Positions 1 through 6,587 of a stretch of DNA of 13,142 nucleotides are shown here, piece by piece (the first letter of the stretch is position 1; every line of letters starts with the position of its first letter). Under the pieces are notes generated by a model that was given only the letters and a program-made list of their open reading frames with translations, searched no databases and was not told where the DNA came from. This DNA comes from an uncultured bacterium. Lineage in GTDB: Bacteria; Cyanobacteriota; Vampirovibrionia; Gastranaerophilales; Gastranaerophilaceae. The stretch lies in contig USHE01000036.1 of the NCBI GenBank assembly GCA_900554385.1, forward strand, positions 1 through 13,142, given 5' to 3'. The position numbers and the translations under genes were made by a program.

Positions 1-688
1 CATCAACTCCAGCATCTATTGCAGCTTTTGCACCCATAACAGAACATCCTACTGCCATTCCGAGGTCATTGTGGAAGTGAAGTTCAATAGACATGCCGGT
101 TTCTCGTGCAATTTTGTAAATTCTGTCGTAAGTTGTTTTTGGATCTTCAAAACCCAGTGTGTCGCAGTATCTAAAACGTTGTGCGCCTGCCTTTTTGGAT
201 TCTTTAGCATATTTAATCAAATAATCAATGTCGCTTCTTGAGGCATCTTCGGCATTAACACCTATAATTTCAGCACCTTTTGATACAGCACATTTTACGG
301 CATCAACAGTCATTCCGATTAAATCCTGAGGAGTCTTTTTACCCTGATATTTGCCGTTAATCATCTGTTCTGATGTTGATTGTGAAAGGTTTACGTTTTT
401 AAGTTTCGGAACATTGTTAAACGAAAGTTCAACATCGCTTGCAATGGCTCTCATCCAGCCGGAAAGTTTTGTTGTAGTTATAACGTTTCTGTCAACCAGT
501 TCAAGGTTGCCGTTAAGATAATTTATTTCGTGTTTTGTTGTTGGAAAACCAAATTCCGATTGGGTTATACCCATCTCGTCGAGCATCAGGTTTATAATTG
601 TTTTTTGTAATTTTGCAAGACCAAGTCTTGATGTTTGTACTCCGTCCCTGTTTGTTACGTCTACGAAATAAATCTTGTTTTCTTTCAT
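1..688 (-). CDS. LeuA/NifV-type acyl-CoA condensing enzyme (2-isopropylmalate/homocitrate/citramalate synthase family), N-terminal part
   Basis: Translating the minus strand from the ATG at 688 gives 229 open codons that run off the left edge, so the C-terminus is missing. The protein begins MKENKIYFVDVTNRDGVQTS. The RDGxQ loop is the substrate- and metal-binding N-terminal motif of the HMGL-like TIM-barrel family. About 205 residues in, the HFHNDLG motif supplies the two metal-binding histidines. The family joins acetyl-CoA to a 2-oxo acid (Claisen condensation) in leucine, isoleucine or homocitrate formation, in the cytoplasm. The usual 'TTLRDGEQ' reads 'VTNRDGVQ' here, which points to a divergent LeuA-like subfamily; substrate cannot be assigned from this fragment. 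The start is supported by AAGGAG at 694-699, five bases upstream. It is divergent from the TPR gene. Family confidence is high, exact function low. Confidence 0.85.
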   Translation of the reverse strand, partial: MKENKIYFVDVTNRDGVQTSRLGLAKLQKTIINLMLDEMGITQSEFGFPTTKHEINYLNGNLELVDRNVITTTKLSGWMRAIASDVELSFNNVPKLKNVNLSQSTSEQMINGKYQGKKTPQDLIGMTVDAVKCAVSKGAEIIGVNAEDASRSDIDYLIKYAKESKKAGAQRFRYCDTLGFEDPKTTYDRIYKIARETGMSIELHFHNDLGMAVGCSVMGAKAAIDAGVD

Positions 689-693
689 TTTTG

Positions 694-699
694 CTCCTT
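694..699 (-). promoter_or_regulatory. Shine-Dalgarno of the LeuA-like gene
   Basis: On the minus strand AAGGAG lies five bases before the ATG at 688. It fixes that start. Confidence 0.7.
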
Positions 700-751
700 A
701 TGTCGATTTCCGGTCTGCTCCGGTTTGTTATGCAAAGTATTATTAAACAAC

Positions 752-780
752 TTGCTTTTTTGTTTAAAGTTATTTACAAT
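752..780 (+). promoter_or_regulatory. Sigma70-like promoter for the TPR gene
   Basis: TTGCTT (752-757) and TACAAT (775-780) are separated by exactly 17 bases. The predicted transcription start is about 787-788, which coincides with an ATG at 788 that opens a 16-codon ORF overlapping the TPR gene start. This is called by eye from consensus only. Confidence 0.45.
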
Positions 781-787
781 GTTTAGT

Positions 788-838
788 ATGAGTATTTTTG
801 AGGAAAATGTCAAGAATTTAAGATTAAATTATGAATAA
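788..838 (+). CDS. Possible 16-codon leader ORF overlapping the TPR gene start
   Basis: ATG at 788 opens a reading frame encoding MSIFEENVKNLRLNYE that ends with TAA at 836-838, eight bases past the A of the TPR gene's ATG at 831. The predicted transcription start of the upstream promoter falls on or beside this ATG, so it would be read as a leaderless start. The TPR gene itself has no good SD: the bases before 831 are AAGATTAAATT. Ribosomes leaving this mini-ORF could therefore restart at 831. The ORF could equally be chance, since short ORFs are common in AT-rich spacers, and there is no homology evidence. Confidence 0.25.
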   Translation: MSIFEENVKNLRLNYE

Positions 839-2423
839 TACGAAACAGTTAGAAAAGAAGATTAATAAAGAGTATAAAACCGGCAACGTTAAATGTGCTA
901 TTGAGCTTTGCCAGATAGGTTTGCAGGAAGATCCTACAAATGCTGATTTACATGTTCGTTTAGGCGATTTGTATTTGGCATGGCATTTGGATATTTATAA
1001 TTCCTGTCAGTATATAGACGAGGCAATTACTGAATACCAGAGAGCCTTGGAGTCTTATATTGATAGTGCCGAATTATATTTTAAATTAGGTCAGGCTCAT
1101 TTCTATAAGGGAGAGCTTGATAAAGCAATCAACTATTTGGATATGGCAATTTCTAAAAAGCCAAAACTCGCCAAGGCTTATTACCTGCTTGCTGAAACCT
1201 ATACTAAGAAGTCAAGGTTTGTTGAAGCTTCAATGAATGCAAGAAAAGCTGTTAAATTTAAACCGCTTGCTAATTCTTGCGCGCACTTTTTGCTTTCTAA
1301 TCTTTATAATGTATCTTCTGTTAAATCTTTTAAAATGAAAATAAAGGCTCATTTTGAGTATTTGTTATCACTTTTAACTTTGCCTTTTGATTTACAGGCA
1401 TTGAAAAATGTTGCAAGATTTATTTCGTATTTAAAATTTTTCCCGATGCTTGTAAAGAGTATGTATCTTGTCCAAACCAAGAAATTTGATAAAGCAATAG
1501 AAACCTATGCTTCAGCTATAGATAAAGCTCCTGGTTTTGTGCCGCTGTATTCCTTGCTTGGAGATGTTTATTGTGCTGTTGGACGATATGATGATGCTAT
1601 TACTGAATATAAGATGGCAATTTGGCTTGACTGTTTAAATATTGAGGCTTACCGTCATTTGTGTCAGGCTTATGAAGAAATAGGCGACTATGATAGTGCT
1701 GTGGAAATTTATCAGAAATTAATACAGATTATGCCTAATATGCCTGATGTTCATTCAAACTTGGCAAATATTTTGTTTGTTAAAGGTGATATAGATGGAG
1801 CTATTTCGCATTTCCAGACTGCGGTTACCTTAAACCCTAAAAAACAGTGGACAAGTGTTATTAACCAGACTCTCGGATTTGTATATCAGGAATCTAAAAA
1901 AGATTTAGATGCAGCGATTACTTCCTATCAGAGTGCTTATCTGCAGACTCCGGAAGATATTGATATATATATAAATCTCGGTAGTGCATTCTATGATAAG
2001 GAAGATTTTAGCAACGCATTGCAAGTTTACAGAAACGCTCTTGATTTAGAACCTAATAACCCTAAAATTCATTGTAATCTGGGTTTTTTGTACTGGGGTA
2101 ACGGGGATTTGGATGAAGCTATAAAGGAATATGAGCTTGCTATTGAATTTGACAGCAATTATGACATTGCTTATAACAATCTCGGGGTGATTTATCTTGA
2201 TGATTTGGGCAGAGTGCAAAAATCAATTGAGCTTTTCAAAAAGTCTATTGAGTGTAATCCAAATTACGCTCTTGCTCATTTTAATCTTGCCAGAGCAATT
2301 ACAATTACAGGTGACAAAATTGAGGCTGCTAAATTATACCAAATTTCGCAGGATATAAATAAGATTACAAATGAGATTGATCCGCAGGAAATTGTAGAAA
2401 AAATTAACGGACTATTCAGCTAA
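831..2423 (+). CDS. Tetratricopeptide-repeat protein
   Basis: This 530-residue protein is built almost entirely of 34-residue TPR units, which form helical scaffolds for protein-protein contacts. Three or four repeats span roughly residues 38-146. A hydrophobic stretch without clear repeats occupies about 147-210. At least seven more repeats follow from about 211 to 515, with typical motifs such as YNNLGVIYLDDLG and YALAHFNLARA and conserved Pro at unit ends (EPNNP, NPNYA). There is no signal peptide and no convincing single membrane anchor, so it is probably cytoplasmic. No catalytic domain is visible, so partner and role are unknown. An in-frame TAA at 825-827 limits the start to 831. The 3' end overlaps the convergent HExxH gene by 12 bases. 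Confidence 0.9.
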   Translation: MNNTKQLEKKINKEYKTGNVKCAIELCQIGLQEDPTNADLHVRLGDLYLAWHLDIYNSCQYIDEAITEYQRALESYIDSAELYFKLGQAHFYKGELDKAINYLDMAISKKPKLAKAYYLLAETYTKKSRFVEASMNARKAVKFKPLANSCAHFLLSNLYNVSSVKSFKMKIKAHFEYLLSLLTLPFDLQALKNVARFISYLKFFPMLVKSMYLVQTKKFDKAIETYASAIDKAPGFVPLYSLLGDVYCAVGRYDDAITEYKMAIWLDCLNIEAYRHLCQAYEEIGDYDSAVEIYQKLIQIMPNMPDVHSNLANILFVKGDIDGAISHFQTAVTLNPKKQWTSVINQTLGFVYQESKKDLDAAITSYQSAYLQTPEDIDIYINLGSAFYDKEDFSNALQVYRNALDLEPNNPKIHCNLGFLYWGNGDLDEAIKEYELAIEFDSNYDIAYNNLGVIYLDDLGRVQKSIELFKKSIECNPNYALAHFNLARAITITGDKIEAAKLYQISQDINKITNEIDPQEIVEKINGLFS

Positions 2424-3254
2424 GGCTTTTTTATCCATTTTTTCGTGTTTCCTAGCCACAAGATAATCTTTAAGTTTTACTCCGGCTGATATGCCAATAG
2501 CACCAACAGCTGCTGATGTTAGATAGCATAAACCGCCATACATGTTAGTCTTTTTGACAACTTTTACCAAATTCTTCGGCATAACTTTTGCTGCAAGCTT
2601 ATTCCCTTTGACGGTAGCTATAAATTCTTCCAAAAGAATAGGTGTTGATACTGCAAATGCAAGTTTGCCGGCATTATTATGCATAAAGTTTTTGAATTTA
2701 TCTTTTTTGCTAAGTTCTCCATCCTCAGGCGGTTGTTTTGAGCTTGTGCAAATGCCTATAGTCCCGATGGCAAGAGTTGAATAAGTAAGTATAGGGCGAA
2801 GGTATTGCAGTGCTTTTAGAGTTGGATTAAAATTTTTGTTCATCGCATGACCCATTTCATGAAAAATGGCTCCTTGCAATTTTTTGTATGGTATAAGAAT
2901 AGTGTTTAGTATCGGATTATAGCCGGCATTTCTTCCGAAGCTTGCTCCGGTTTCTGCATTTATTAGCGAGAATACCTTCTGCAGGTAGTTTACATTATCC
3001 TCAACCTTATATGCTCTGATTTTAAGACCGGTTTGTTTTAAATTCGTTTCATCTAAAGCTTTTTGTAAATATTTGTTGATTTCAGAATTATTGGCATGTT
3101 TTATTATTCTGTCCTGACAGGCAACTCCAACAGGAATACCAATTGCAGTTTCAACAATTTGCGGAACTGGCAAACATATTGCATTTTGAAGATAATTATT
3201 TTTCTTCTGTTCGTTTTTATTTGGCTGTGGTACACCAGTGAACGTGACTTTCAA
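2412..3254 (-). CDS. Small membrane-associated HExxH metallopeptidase-like protein
   Basis: The protein has 280 residues. The sequence AIFHEMGHAMN gives a zincin HExxH motif with His132, Glu133 and His136. Glu209 or Glu210, in LLEEFIA, could be the third zinc ligand, as in gluzincins. Hydrophobic stretches at about 155-171, 194-209 and 240-262 suggest membrane association after the catalytic helix. The overall plan recalls small membrane zinc peptidases such as YugP, but I cannot assign a named family. It begins MKVTFTG, with no classical signal peptide. The start is TTG, chosen because AAGGAGG lies six bases upstream and no in-frame ATG sits nearby. It lies 51 bases downstream of the histidine kinase and may be cotranscribed with it. 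It ends with TAG, overlapping the TPR gene's end on the other strand. Confidence 0.8.
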   Translation of the reverse strand: MKVTFTGVPQPNKNEQKKNNYLQNAICLPVPQIVETAIGIPVGVACQDRIIKHANNSEINKYLQKALDETNLKQTGLKIRAYKVEDNVNYLQKVFSLINAETGASFGRNAGYNPILNTILIPYKKLQGAIFHEMGHAMNKNFNPTLKALQYLRPILTYSTLAIGTIGICTSSKQPPEDGELSKKDKFKNFMHNNAGKLAFAVSTPILLEEFIATVKGNKLAAKVMPKNLVKVVKKTNMYGGLCYLTSAAVGAIGISAGVKLKDYLVARKHEKMDKKALAE

Positions 3255-3260
3255 AAGTTA

Positions 3261-3267
3261 CCTCCTT
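3261..3267 (-). promoter_or_regulatory. Strong Shine-Dalgarno selecting a TTG start
   Basis: On the minus strand AAGGAGG is followed by six bases and then TTG at 3254-3252. It is the best SD in the window and is what justifies the non-ATG start of the HExxH protein. Confidence 0.75.
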
Positions 3268-3305
3268 GTCATTCATATAAAAACTGTAAAGAAAAAATTT
3301 TGCTA

Positions 3306-3608
3306 TTAAACTGTAATTTCAACAGGAACTGTAGGTAGTACAAATCCGAAAGTAGTACCTTTGCCTTCTATAGAATGCACAAATACACGTCCGCCATGGT
3401 GTTTTTCAATAGTTGTTTTTACCAGATTTAAGCCTAATCCTGTTCCCTTTATAGTGTGAGTATTATTCTCAACACGGTAAAATCTGTCAAATATTTTTTT
3501 CTGGTGTTCCGGAGAAATTCCGCAGCCTTCATCAGATACAGCAACTTCAACTTCGTTCTTTTCCTGTGAGTAATTTAGCGAAATTTTAATTTCGCCATTC
3601 TGTGGAGA
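3306..3608 (-). pseudogene. Detached C-terminal ATPase part of the sensor histidine kinase
   Basis: This is the continuation, in exactly the same frame, of the kinase ORF that stops at 3609. It encodes 100 residues and ends TAA then TAG. It contains an intact G1 box (SDEGCGIS), F box (IFDRFYR) and G2 box (GTGLGL), which form the ATP-binding part of the HATPase_c domain. There is no ATG, TTG or GTG codon until near its end, so it cannot plausibly be started on its own. It is either unexpressed or made by read-through of the upstream TAA. No further stop or frameshift is present, which argues that the interruption is recent, artefactual, or tolerated by read-through. Confidence 0.8.
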
Positions 3609-3611
3609 TTA
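3609..3611 (-). other. In-frame TAA in the kinase N-box
   Basis: The codon order on the minus strand is AAC GCA ATA AAA TAA TCT CCA, giving N-A-I-K-stop-S-P. The family consensus at this point is NAIK(F/Y)SP. A single third-base change from TAT or TAC (Tyr) would produce this TAA. Confidence 0.85.
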
Positions 3612-5084
3612 TTTTATTGCGTTAGAGAGGTAATTCGTTAACGCTCTTTCTATGCTATTGTAATTAAACATAAAATCAGGAGGTACGTTTTGCTTATCTA
3701 TTGTAATATGAAGATTATGTTCTTTTAATAAAACATCTACCTGTCTGGCACATTCCTCAATAAGCTGTTCTATATTGTTTTCCTCTTTTTCAAGATCGGC
3801 ATTTGCTTCCAGCCGCGAAAAATCAAGAATATCATTAACCATTCTGTTGAGTCTTATGATTTCCTGATTTATTGTTCCGATAAATTCTTTTTGGGTTTCG
3901 TAGTCAAATTCATTTCCATAATTGTAAAGTGTATCAATATAGCTTCTCAATACTGTTACGGGAGTCCGTAGTTCATGTGATACATTAGAGATAAATCCTG
4001 CTCGCATCTGTTCCATTTCAGCTTCTTTTGTCATGTCGATAAGAACAATGATATATCCAACATAATCCTTGTTCCTTGTAAACATTGGTGAAATTATTGA
4101 TTTTATAACTCTTTTATCAACATTTATATTAAATTCAATAGGTTTTTTTTCAATAATCTCAAGCGGAGTGTCTTTAAATTGTTCAATTTTATCTTTAAAA
4201 CATTCATTTCCTGCAGTATCAATATACTGTTGAATTTGCGTGTTCAAAAGCTGGTCTTCTGACACTTCAAGCAGCGTTTGAGCGTGATTGTTTACAAGAA
4301 CAACATTGTCATTATCGTCACATACCACAACTCCGTTAGCGATACTCATGAGAACAGATTCAAATTTGTTTCTTTCTAACATAATTCTGTCTATATTCTG
4401 TTCTTCATATTTGTGCAAGCGGGTAGACATATCGTTAAATGCATTGAAAAGTTCTTCAATTTCAGAACTTACATCTTTTGTTTGGATTTTATATCCGAAT
4501 TCGCCCGTTGATATTTTTTTTACCCCATCTTGCAAAATTCTCAGTTCCCTAGTGATAAGATATGTATTAATAAGTATGACAAAGGCAAACACAAGCCACG
4601 CTACCGAGAATACAAATAAAAGAGAAGCTCTTGTTGTAGAAGAAATTTGGCTTATGATACTGCCAGAGAGTCCGACTGTTACCGAGCCTATAGGGTTTGC
4701 TTCACCAATAGCGGTAAGTGGAGAGGTTACTCTTATATTTGTTTTATTCGTTAAAGCGTTTTCATTTTTTCCTGAATATATTAATTTTCCGTCCTTATCT
4801 CGGAATTCTATAAATACGATATCATTGTGACTTTTTAAAATACTCTCGGAATGCTTTTGAAGTGTTTGTTGAATTCTATCAGGTGAAAGGTTTTTGGTAA
4901 TTTCAACACTTTCTATAGCAAGTGTCTTAGAGATTACCTGACCAAAATTCTGATAACCCTCATTTAATTTTTTCTGTATATTAAAAATTGCGAAAACCGC
5001 GATTGCTATTATTAAAACAGTACTCAAAAGCAATCCGAAAATAATCAGGCGGTTTTGCGTTGTCAAACTAACCTTCTTACTCAT
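3609..5084 (-). CDS. Membrane sensor histidine kinase, truncated by an in-frame TAA
   Basis: The open part has 491 codons. Domains in order: TM helix about 12-34; extracytoplasmic sensor about 35-152, resembling a single Cache fold; second TM helix about 153-177; HAMP linker to about 228; PAS about 236-352; HisKA with phospho-acceptor His370 in NVSHELRTP; and the start of the ATPase domain. The frame stops directly after the N-box NYLSNAIK, where homologues normally continue with Phe or Tyr then SP. Downstream ATPase motifs continue in frame to 3306. As written, the product lacks the G1, F and G2 boxes and could not autophosphorylate. With the stop suppressed it would be a normal kinase of about 592 residues. 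No response regulator gene is adjacent. Start options are the ATG at 5084 (predicted leaderless) or the TTG at codon 7, preceded by AAGAAGG. Confidence 0.88.
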   Translation of the reverse strand: MSKKVSLTTQNRLIIFGLLLSTVLIIAIAVFAIFNIQKKLNEGYQNFGQVISKTLAIESVEITKNLSPDRIQQTLQKHSESILKSHNDIVFIEFRDKDGKLIYSGKNENALTNKTNIRVTSPLTAIGEANPIGSVTVGLSGSIISQISSTTRASLLFVFSVAWLVFAFVILINTYLITRELRILQDGVKKISTGEFGYKIQTKDVSSEIEELFNAFNDMSTRLHKYEEQNIDRIMLERNKFESVLMSIANGVVVCDDNDNVVLVNNHAQTLLEVSEDQLLNTQIQQYIDTAGNECFKDKIEQFKDTPLEIIEKKPIEFNINVDKRVIKSIISPMFTRNKDYVGYIIVLIDMTKEAEMEQMRAGFISNVSHELRTPVTVLRSYIDTLYNYGNEFDYETQKEFIGTINQEIIRLNRMVNDILDFSRLEANADLEKEENNIEQLIEECARQVDVLLKEHNLHITIDKQNVPPDFMFNYNSIERALTNYLSNAIK

Positions 5085-5090
5085 AATTTT

Positions 5091-5119
5091 ATTATATCAC
5101 TTCCAAATGTGTCGGGCAA
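5091..5119 (-). promoter_or_regulatory. Promoter of the histidine kinase, predicted leaderless
   Basis: On the minus strand TTGCCC (5119-5114) is followed by 17 bases and a perfect TATAAT (5096-5091). Seven bases after the -10 element falls the A of the ATG at 5084, so the transcript is predicted to begin at the start codon. No SD precedes that ATG. The region TATAATAAAAT recurs at the next upstream gene's promoter. Confidence 0.5.
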
Positions 5120-5125
5120 TAAAAT

Positions 5126-6499
5126 TTATCTTGCACAGATTGTTCTGGCAACATGTACACCTGAGGCGGAAGCCTGAATAAGTCCGCGGGTTACGCCGGC
5201 ACCGTCGCCTATGGTGAACAAGTTTTTAACGCCTTCTGTTTCAAGTTCGTTTGTTAATTTTACTCTTGCAGAATAGAACTTAACTTCAATACCGTAAAGT
5301 AAGGTATATCTTGAAGCTGTTCCTGGACAAATTTTATCAAGTGCATAGAGCATTTCTATTATACTTGTCATCTGTCTATAAGGGATAACAAGGCTCAAAT
5401 CCCCCGGAGTTGCGCAAGTTAGGGTTGGAGTCAATACACTTGATTTAATTCTTTCAGGAGTAGAACGGCGTCCGTCGAGCAAATCTCCGAAACGCTGAAC
5501 AAGAATTCCCCCGCCTAACATATTGGCAAGTCTTGCTATATGTTGTCCATACTGAATTGGTTCTTTAAACGGTTCTGTAAATTTTTCACTTACAAGAAGC
5601 GCAAAGTTTGTGTTATTTGTAGTTTTTTCTGCATAACTGTGACCGTTTACGGTAGAAATTCCGTTGTAATTTTCCTGAACAACTTCGCCGTTCGGGTTCA
5701 TACAGAAAGTTCTTACTTCATCTCCAAATGTCGGAGAGTTATAAATCAATTTTGATTCATATAATTTATCTGTTAACGGCTGGAACACAGGAGCTGGAAG
5801 TTCTACTCGAACCCCAACATCAACCGCATTATTTACCATACCAATTTTATTTTTTGCAAATTCTTGAGTCAGCCAATCTGCGCCTTCTCTGCCTGGAGCA
5901 ATAATTGTGTATTCAGCACAAATTGTTTCACCGTTATCAAGCACAATTCCTTTTACTTGTTCGCATTCCACGATAAGACTTTTTGCAGAAACGTTATTTA
6001 AAATGGTAATTCTTTCGGCAAGGTAGTCTTGCATATTTTTTAGTACATCAAGGCTTCTTTCTGTTCCGAGGTGTCTTACAGGAGAATAAACAAGTTTTAA
6101 TTCAGCAAGTACAGCTTCTCTTTCAAGTTCTTTATATGTTTTTAAATCAGTACCAAAAACTTCTTCTGTTGCACCAAAATCAAGATACAATTGGTCGGAG
6201 TAGCTGATTAAATCTTCAACTTTATCTCTGGACATATAATCAACGAGGTGTCCGCCGACATCAGGAGTAAGGGTTAATTTGCCGTCCGAAAATGCACCAG
6301 CACCGCCCCAGCCGCACAAAAGACCGCACTTTTTACAGGTCGGACATTTTTCGTAGCCTTCTCTTAACAGGCATTTCCTTTTTTCAATTTTTTCGCCTTT
6401 TTCAATTAATACAACTTTCCAATCAGGTTTAAGTTTCATAATTTCAAGAGCCGCAAAAATTCCAGCCGGACCTGCACCGATAATAGCTACATTGTACAT
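5126..6499 (-). CDS. FAD-dependent dehydrogenase (COG2509-type NAD(P)/FAD oxidoreductase)
   Basis: The protein has 457 residues. A dinucleotide-binding motif GAGPAG at residues 8-13 follows the first strand, and an acidic Glu33 in LIEKG ends the second strand, as expected for FAD binding. A cysteine-rich segment with Cys43, Cys52, Cys55, Cys58 and Cys62 precedes the motif GWGGAGAFSDGKL, which is characteristic of this uncharacterised oxidoreductase family. The C-terminal GDGAGVTRGLIQASASG is the second FAD contact. It is probably a soluble cytoplasmic redox enzyme; its substrate is unknown. The ATG at 6499 is preceded by GAGGT at 6506-6510. The gene has its own -10 element upstream and lies 41 bases before the kinase. 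The clustered cysteines could bind a metal or cluster, but that is inference. Confidence 0.88.
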   Translation of the reverse strand: MYNVAIIGAGPAGIFAALEIMKLKPDWKVVLIEKGEKIEKRKCLLREGYEKCPTCKKCGLLCGWGGAGAFSDGKLTLTPDVGGHLVDYMSRDKVEDLISYSDQLYLDFGATEEVFGTDLKTYKELEREAVLAELKLVYSPVRHLGTERSLDVLKNMQDYLAERITILNNVSAKSLIVECEQVKGIVLDNGETICAEYTIIAPGREGADWLTQEFAKNKIGMVNNAVDVGVRVELPAPVFQPLTDKLYESKLIYNSPTFGDEVRTFCMNPNGEVVQENYNGISTVNGHSYAEKTTNNTNFALLVSEKFTEPFKEPIQYGQHIARLANMLGGGILVQRFGDLLDGRRSTPERIKSSVLTPTLTCATPGDLSLVIPYRQMTSIIEMLYALDKICPGTASRYTLLYGIEVKFYSARVKLTNELETEGVKNLFTIGDGAGVTRGLIQASASGVHVARTICAR

Positions 6500-6515
6500 A
6501 TCTTTACCTCATTTT

Positions 6516-6521
6516 ATTATA
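6516..6521 (-). promoter_or_regulatory. -10 element (TATAAT) of the FAD oxidoreductase gene
   Basis: A perfect TATAAT on the minus strand lies 16 bases before the ATG. No good -35 hexamer sits at 16-18 bases, so confidence is moderate. Predicted start is near 6509, leaving a leader of about ten bases that barely holds the GAGGT SD. The following bases match the kinase promoter (TATAATAAAAT). Confidence 0.4.
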
Positions 6522-6587
6522 CTGCCAACTTATTAAAGATAGTACAAAAATATTTTAAATAAAAGGCTTTGTGAAGTATTAGTAAAT

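Noticed and set aside
710..723. CCGG-6-CCGG inverted repeat upstream of the LeuA-like gene
   Set aside because: CCGG is itself a palindrome, and the flanks do not extend the four-base stem. It is too weak to call a hairpin or operator.
598..786. Plus-strand short ORFs across the 5' end of the LeuA-like gene and its leader
   Set aside because: They are low-complexity hydrophobic translations lying antisense to a clear enzyme gene, without SD support.
6500..6587. Rho-independent terminator after the matrixin gene
   Set aside because: The spacer is AT-rich with only a tiny AAAGCCTTT palindrome and no stable GC stem. The same search after the kinase (3255-3305) and the FAD gene (5085-5125) found none.
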